Part shown: piece by piece, positions 5,618 to 8,120 of the stretch
Position numbering within the stretch: position 1 is the stretch's first letter
Layout: each line of letters starts with the position of its first letter
From: Polynucleobacter sp.
GTDB taxonomy: Bacteria > Pseudomonadota > Gammaproteobacteria > Burkholderiales > Burkholderiaceae
NCBI GenBank assembly: GCA_023257325.1
Contig: JALRCP010000206.1
Coordinates: forward strand, 1 to 8,120
Length of the DNA stretch: 8,120 bases
Direction of reading: 5' to 3'
Program-made: the position numbers and the translations under genes
Notes under the pieces: generated by a model
Database searches by the model: none
The model's input: the letters and a program-made list of their open reading frames with translations, nothing else
Told to the model about the DNA's origin: nothing

Positions 5618-6311
5618 GAAATCAGGCATGATTAATCTTCGTGATATTGCGGTTTGTCGAGACGACCGAAAAATTTTATCGATAACATCCCAAATTCCTC
5701 AACATGGAATCACTGCCATCATTGGCCCCAATGGCTCAGGCAAAACTACTTTACTAAAACTTTTACATGGTTTAATCAAAGCTGATTCTGGTTCTTATAT
5801 TCCAGGTGCAGAAAACCTTGGCTCTGCACTCGTTTTGCATCACACGCCATTAATTAAAGCCAGTGTTAGAGCAAATCTAGCTTTAGTAAAAGATAGCCAA
5901 TATGGCCCAAGCATTTCGGATGAAGACATTGATAAAGCTCTAGCTTCCGTTGGATTAGCCCATTTAAGTAATCAATCGGCGATTAAATTATCGGCTGGCG
6001 AAAGACAGCGCTTAAGTCTGGCCAGAGCCAAGTGCCAAAAGCCTAAGATGATTCTTTTGGATGAGCCCACTGCTAATTTAGACCCAAGCACAACAGAACA
6101 GGTAGAAGCCATTATTCGTCAAATGGCGGACGATGGGTGCGGCGTCATTTTTACCTCTCATCACCTAGGTCAAGTTCAAGCTCTTGCAAATCAGATTATT
6201 TTCTTAAACGAAGGTGAATGCCTTGAGGCATCCTGCACAGAAGACTTTTTTAAGCACCCTCAAACAGAGCCAGCTAAAAAATTTATTGCCAGAGAATTGG
6301 GCTGGAAGTAA
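5610..6311 (+). CDS. tupC: Tungstate ABC transporter ATP-binding protein TupC
   Basis: A 233-residue single nucleotide-binding-domain ATPase. Walker A is GPNGSGKTT (39-47), the ABC signature LSAGERQR (127-134), Walker B MILLDEP (147-153), the D-loop NLD follows, and the H-loop histidine is in TSHH (H184). It should dimerise under TupB and power tungstate import. One oddity: the Q-loop position, normally VFQ-x-P, reads VLHHTP (75-80), so the usual glutamine appears to be His77. The start is uncertain. ATG 5610 gives an 8-bp overlap with the tupB stop (ATGGATAA) and is preferred; TTG 5595 and ATG 5628 (227 aa, just before INLRDIAV) are also possible. No separate promoter is seen. There is no C-terminal TOBE extension, as usual for the short TupC type. 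Confidence 0.88.
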   Translation: MDKKSGMINLRDIAVCRDDRKILSITSQIPQHGITAIIGPNGSGKTTLLKLLHGLIKADSGSYIPGAENLGSALVLHHTPLIKASVRANLALVKDSQYGPSISDEDIDKALASVGLAHLSNQSAIKLSAGERQRLSLARAKCQKPKMILLDEPTANLDPSTTEQVEAIIRQMADDGCGVIFTSHHLGQVQALANQIIFLNEGECLEASCTEDFFKHPQTEPAKKFIARELGWK

Positions 6312-6328
6312 TCAATCAGAATTTAGTG

Positions 6329-6362
6329 AATAAAAAATGCCGCATTAGCGGCATTTTTTATT
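6329..6362. terminator. Bidirectional intrinsic terminator after tupC
   Basis: A perfect 15-bp inverted repeat, AATAAAAAATGCCGC (6329-6343) and GCGGCATTTTTTATT (6348-6362), has the tetraloop ATTA. The GC core is followed by six T on either strand, so it can end both the plus-strand tup operon and the minus-strand DUF3501 transcript. It sits 17 bp past the tupC stop and 40 bp past the DUF3501 stop. Confidence 0.9.
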
Positions 6363-6402
6363 GATAGGCTTATTGAACTCAACCCAACTATATTGGTCTA
6401 AC

Positions 6403-6999
6403 TTAAACCAAATCTTCAATCAGTGAAGCCATGGTTTCAGGTGGCAAAGATTCCACATGAGATGGATATTCTTTGTGATCACAACCCACTTTCATCTGAG
6501 CTCCCGCCTTCAATGACTTGATCATGTCCTGAGTGAGTTCAAATCTCAAGAAATGCACTGAAGAAGTCTTTTCAGCAGTTGTACGGTCCAAATCTTCATT
6601 GGCTATCGCGTACACGCGTGGCTGACCTTCCACTTCAATGAATACACGATGCTCAATACCAATGAGTTTAGCCAAAGCAATTTTGCGATCGGCTTCGTTA
6701 ACGTACTCCAACTTCATAGTTACTTTGAAGTTCGTGCCATCTGGAACCAAAGCATTGTAGGTTTCCATTTCTTCTTGAATGCCTTCATCCTCAAAGATTT
6801 TTTCAACGCGTAGCATTTCTTGAATTTGATATTGCATCAAATACTTATTCTCAAAAATCATGTTGAGGTGCTCACCCAAAATGACCGTTCTTTTCTTGCG
6901 CTCAGCAATAGCACGCTGACGCATTTCTGGACGAGCCTTGTAATAGGCTTCTAATGTCAATAGGTCTTCGCGTTTGATCTTACTCATGGTTGTCTCCAT
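6403..6999 (-). CDS. DUF3501 family protein
   Basis: A 198-residue soluble protein with no signal peptide or membrane segment, matching the DUF3501 family in length and conserved blocks. These include IKREDLLTLEAYYKARPEMR near the start, a FENKYLMQYQIQEMLRVEKIF region, YNALVPDGTNFK, and KTSSVHFLRFELT towards the end, followed by a Cys/His pair in VGCDHKEYP. The function is unknown. Family members are commonly encoded beside a CCG-domain Fe-S oxidoreductase, as here, and often a rubrerythrin, which suggests a shared redox or oxidative-stress role. Two starts are each preceded by a Shine-Dalgarno: ATG 6999 (AGGAG at 7007-7011, spacing 7) and ATG 6987 (GGAG at 6994-6997, spacing 6). The second gives an N-terminus (MSKIKRED) that looks more typical of the family. 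It is downstream of the Fe-S gene by 23 bp, so it is cotranscribed, and it ends at the bidirectional terminator. Confidence 0.85.
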   Translation of the reverse strand: METTMSKIKREDLLTLEAYYKARPEMRQRAIAERKKRTVILGEHLNMIFENKYLMQYQIQEMLRVEKIFEDEGIQEEMETYNALVPDGTNFKVTMKLEYVNEADRKIALAKLIGIEHRVFIEVEGQPRVYAIANEDLDRTTAEKTSSVHFLRFELTQDMIKSLKAGAQMKVGCDHKEYPSHVESLPPETMASLIEDLV

Positions 7000-7006
7000 C
7001 TACCCA

Positions 7007-7011
7007 CTCCT
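7007..7011 (-). promoter_or_regulatory. Shine-Dalgarno of the DUF3501 gene
   Basis: AGGAG on the minus strand sits seven bases before ATG 6999, inside the 23-bp gap after the Fe-S gene stop. A second GGAG at 6994-6997 overlaps that first start codon and serves ATG 6987, so the real start is undecided between the two. Confidence 0.6.
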
Positions 7012-7022
7012 AATGTTTTATC

Positions 7023-8120
7023 TTAAAGTCCGTAAGCTTTGGCCAATAATGAAATCGGGTGAGCCATTTGTGACTTTTTCATACCACCCTCTTCCATACC
7101 TTGCTCAATATGATGACCAGCTAATTGGCAGTCAGAACTGATGAAATCCGGCTCCGTGCTGGCCATGTTTTTAAATACTGGCTTACCAATCTTCATGGCA
7201 GTCTTATGGAACTCTTTCTTCACGCCCCAAGTACCTGCGTGACCAGAGCAACGTTCAACCACATTGACCTCAGTGCCAGGAATCATTTGTAAAGTTTCCG
7301 CGGTTTTCTTGCCGACGTTTTGAACGCGCAAGTGACAAGGAACGTGATAACTCACTTTACCCAACTCAACTTTGAAATCATTTTTGAGTAAGCCGTCCTT
7401 GTTTCTGGCAATGAAATACTCAAATGGATCCCACATGGCGTCTTTGACCAACTGCACATCTGCCTCATCAGGGAACATCAATGGCAACTCTTGTTTGAAC
7501 ATCAATGTGCAAGATGGGATTGGCGTGACAATCGCATAACCTTCTTTCGCCAACTTGGCCAATTGCGGAATATTGATGTCTTTGTTCTTAGCCACGGACT
7601 CCAAATCACCTAACTCAAGTTTTGGCATGCCACAACAAGCCTCTTTTTCTACCAACTTGTATGGTATTTCATTATGAGCCAATAGCTTCAACAAATCCTG
7701 ACCAATGCCAGGTTCGTTGTAGTTAATAAAACAAGTGGAATAAACAGCCACCTTGCCCGGTGTTTTCTCACCATCTTTCACTGGCCACGCAGCCGATTCT
7801 TTGGCTACTTGCTTAAAAGTCTTCGGCGCATATTCAGGAATCCAAGCGTTCTTATCAACACCCAATGTTGATTCCATGACTGAACGCATGACCTTGGTAC
7901 TGTTCACAGCATTCACTGTTTGGGTAACAATTGGAATACCTGCAAAGCTTCCTAGCTTATCAGTGGATGACAAGAGGTTATCCCGGAATGTCGTCTCACC
8001 TTTCTTATGCTTAATCGCCTTAGCACGCAACATCAAGTGTGGAAAATCTAAGTTCCAAACATGCGGAGGTGTGTAAGGACACTTGGTCATGTAGCAAAGA
8101 TCACACAAGTAACACTGATC
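7023..8120 (-). CDS. Heterodisulfide reductase/GlpC-like Fe-S protein with two CCG domains (N-terminus off window)
   Basis: The last 365 residues of a larger cytoplasmic protein; the reading frame is open to the right edge. At the edge it reads DQCYLCDLCYMTKCPY, a C-x2-C-x2-C-x4-CP motif for a [4Fe-4S] cluster, so an apparent TTG start inside that motif is not the true start. The missing part would be expected to carry another cluster motif. Then come two cysteine-rich CCG domains. The first runs from VAVYSTCF through ACCGMPKLELGD to PIPSCTLMFKQE. The second runs from YHVPCHLRV through ERCSGHAGTWG to SSDCQLAGHHI, with CSG in place of CCG, as in GlpC-like proteins. HdrB/GlpC-type domains bind noncubane or [4Fe-4S] clusters and pass electrons to partner oxidoreductases. 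The DUF3501 gene directly follows. The substrate is unknown: true heterodisulfide reductase activity is unlikely in a betaproteobacterium, and a glycerol-3-phosphate dehydrogenase subunit is possible but no glpA/B is visible. Confidence 0.82.
   Translation of the reverse strand, partial: DQCYLCDLCYMTKCPYTPPHVWNLDFPHLMLRAKAIKHKKGETTFRDNLLSSTDKLGSFAGIPIVTQTVNAVNSTKVMRSVMESTLGVDKNAWIPEYAPKTFKQVAKESAAWPVKDGEKTPGKVAVYSTCFINYNEPGIGQDLLKLLAHNEIPYKLVEKEACCGMPKLELGDLESVAKNKDINIPQLAKLAKEGYAIVTPIPSCTLMFKQELPLMFPDEADVQLVKDAMWDPFEYFIARNKDGLLKNDFKVELGKVSYHVPCHLRVQNVGKKTAETLQMIPGTEVNVVERCSGHAGTWGVKKEFHKTAMKIGKPVFKNMASTEPDFISSDCQLAGHHIEQGMEEGGMKKSQMAHPISLLAKAYGL

Noticed and set aside
7753..8076. 107-codon plus-strand open frame opposite the Fe-S protein
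   Set aside because: It is fully antisense to a conserved coding region and its translation shows no recognisable domain; a shadow of the real frame.
8106..8108. TTG as a start codon of the Fe-S protein
   Set aside because: It lies inside a cysteine motif (CYLCDLCYMTKCP) and the frame is open to the edge, so the protein is 5'-truncated by the window and does not start there.

Overview
The window looks like a chromosomal segment from a fairly AT-rich betaproteobacterium. Burkholderiaceae, and Polynucleobacter-like freshwater lineages in particular, fit best. This rests on gene content and protein style (a DUF2946 protein, a tungstate TupABC system with a ModE-like regulator, and a DUF3501 gene beside a CCG-domain Fe-S protein) plus moderate-to-low GC; no rRNA or taxonomic marker is present, so the assignment is inference. 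No tRNA, rRNA, CRISPR array, insertion sequence or integrase is visible, and nothing points to recent transfer.

Layout from left to right. (1) Positions 1-595, minus strand: a DUF2946 small exported protein, followed by the first 26 codons of a second secreted protein that runs off the left edge. Such pairs are commonly copper/metal-related. (2) Positions 706-2901, plus strand: a calcineurin-type metallophosphoesterase and, 12 bp later, a Hanks-type Ser/Thr kinase with a C-terminal universal-stress-protein-like domain. This looks like a two-gene signalling unit. (3) Positions 2938-6311: a tungstate uptake locus. A one-component regulator (ModE/LysR-like HTH plus periplasmic-binding-protein-like domain) is divergent from tupA-tupB-tupC. 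The 72-bp gap between them holds a near-perfect 20-bp palindrome that touches the regulator's start codon and the predicted tupA -35 box. A strong 11-bp hairpin lies between tupA and tupB, and a bidirectional terminator follows tupC. (4) Positions 6403-8120, minus strand: a heterodisulfide-reductase/GlpC-like Fe-S protein, truncated by the right edge, followed by a DUF3501 gene.

How the genes work together. TupA should capture tungstate in the periplasm, TupB should carry it across the inner membrane and TupC should supply ATP hydrolysis. The divergent regulator probably senses the oxyanion or a related ligand and controls both transcripts through the palindrome. The kinase and phosphoesterase could form a reversible phosphorylation or nucleotide-signalling module tied to stress through the USP domain, but their substrates cannot be read from sequence. 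The Fe-S protein and DUF3501 protein probably act together in an uncharacterised redox function.

The most interesting leads are the kinase-USP/metallophosphoesterase pair, the start-codon-overlapping operator of the tup locus, and the intra-operon hairpin. None is a clear-cut new defence or mobile system.
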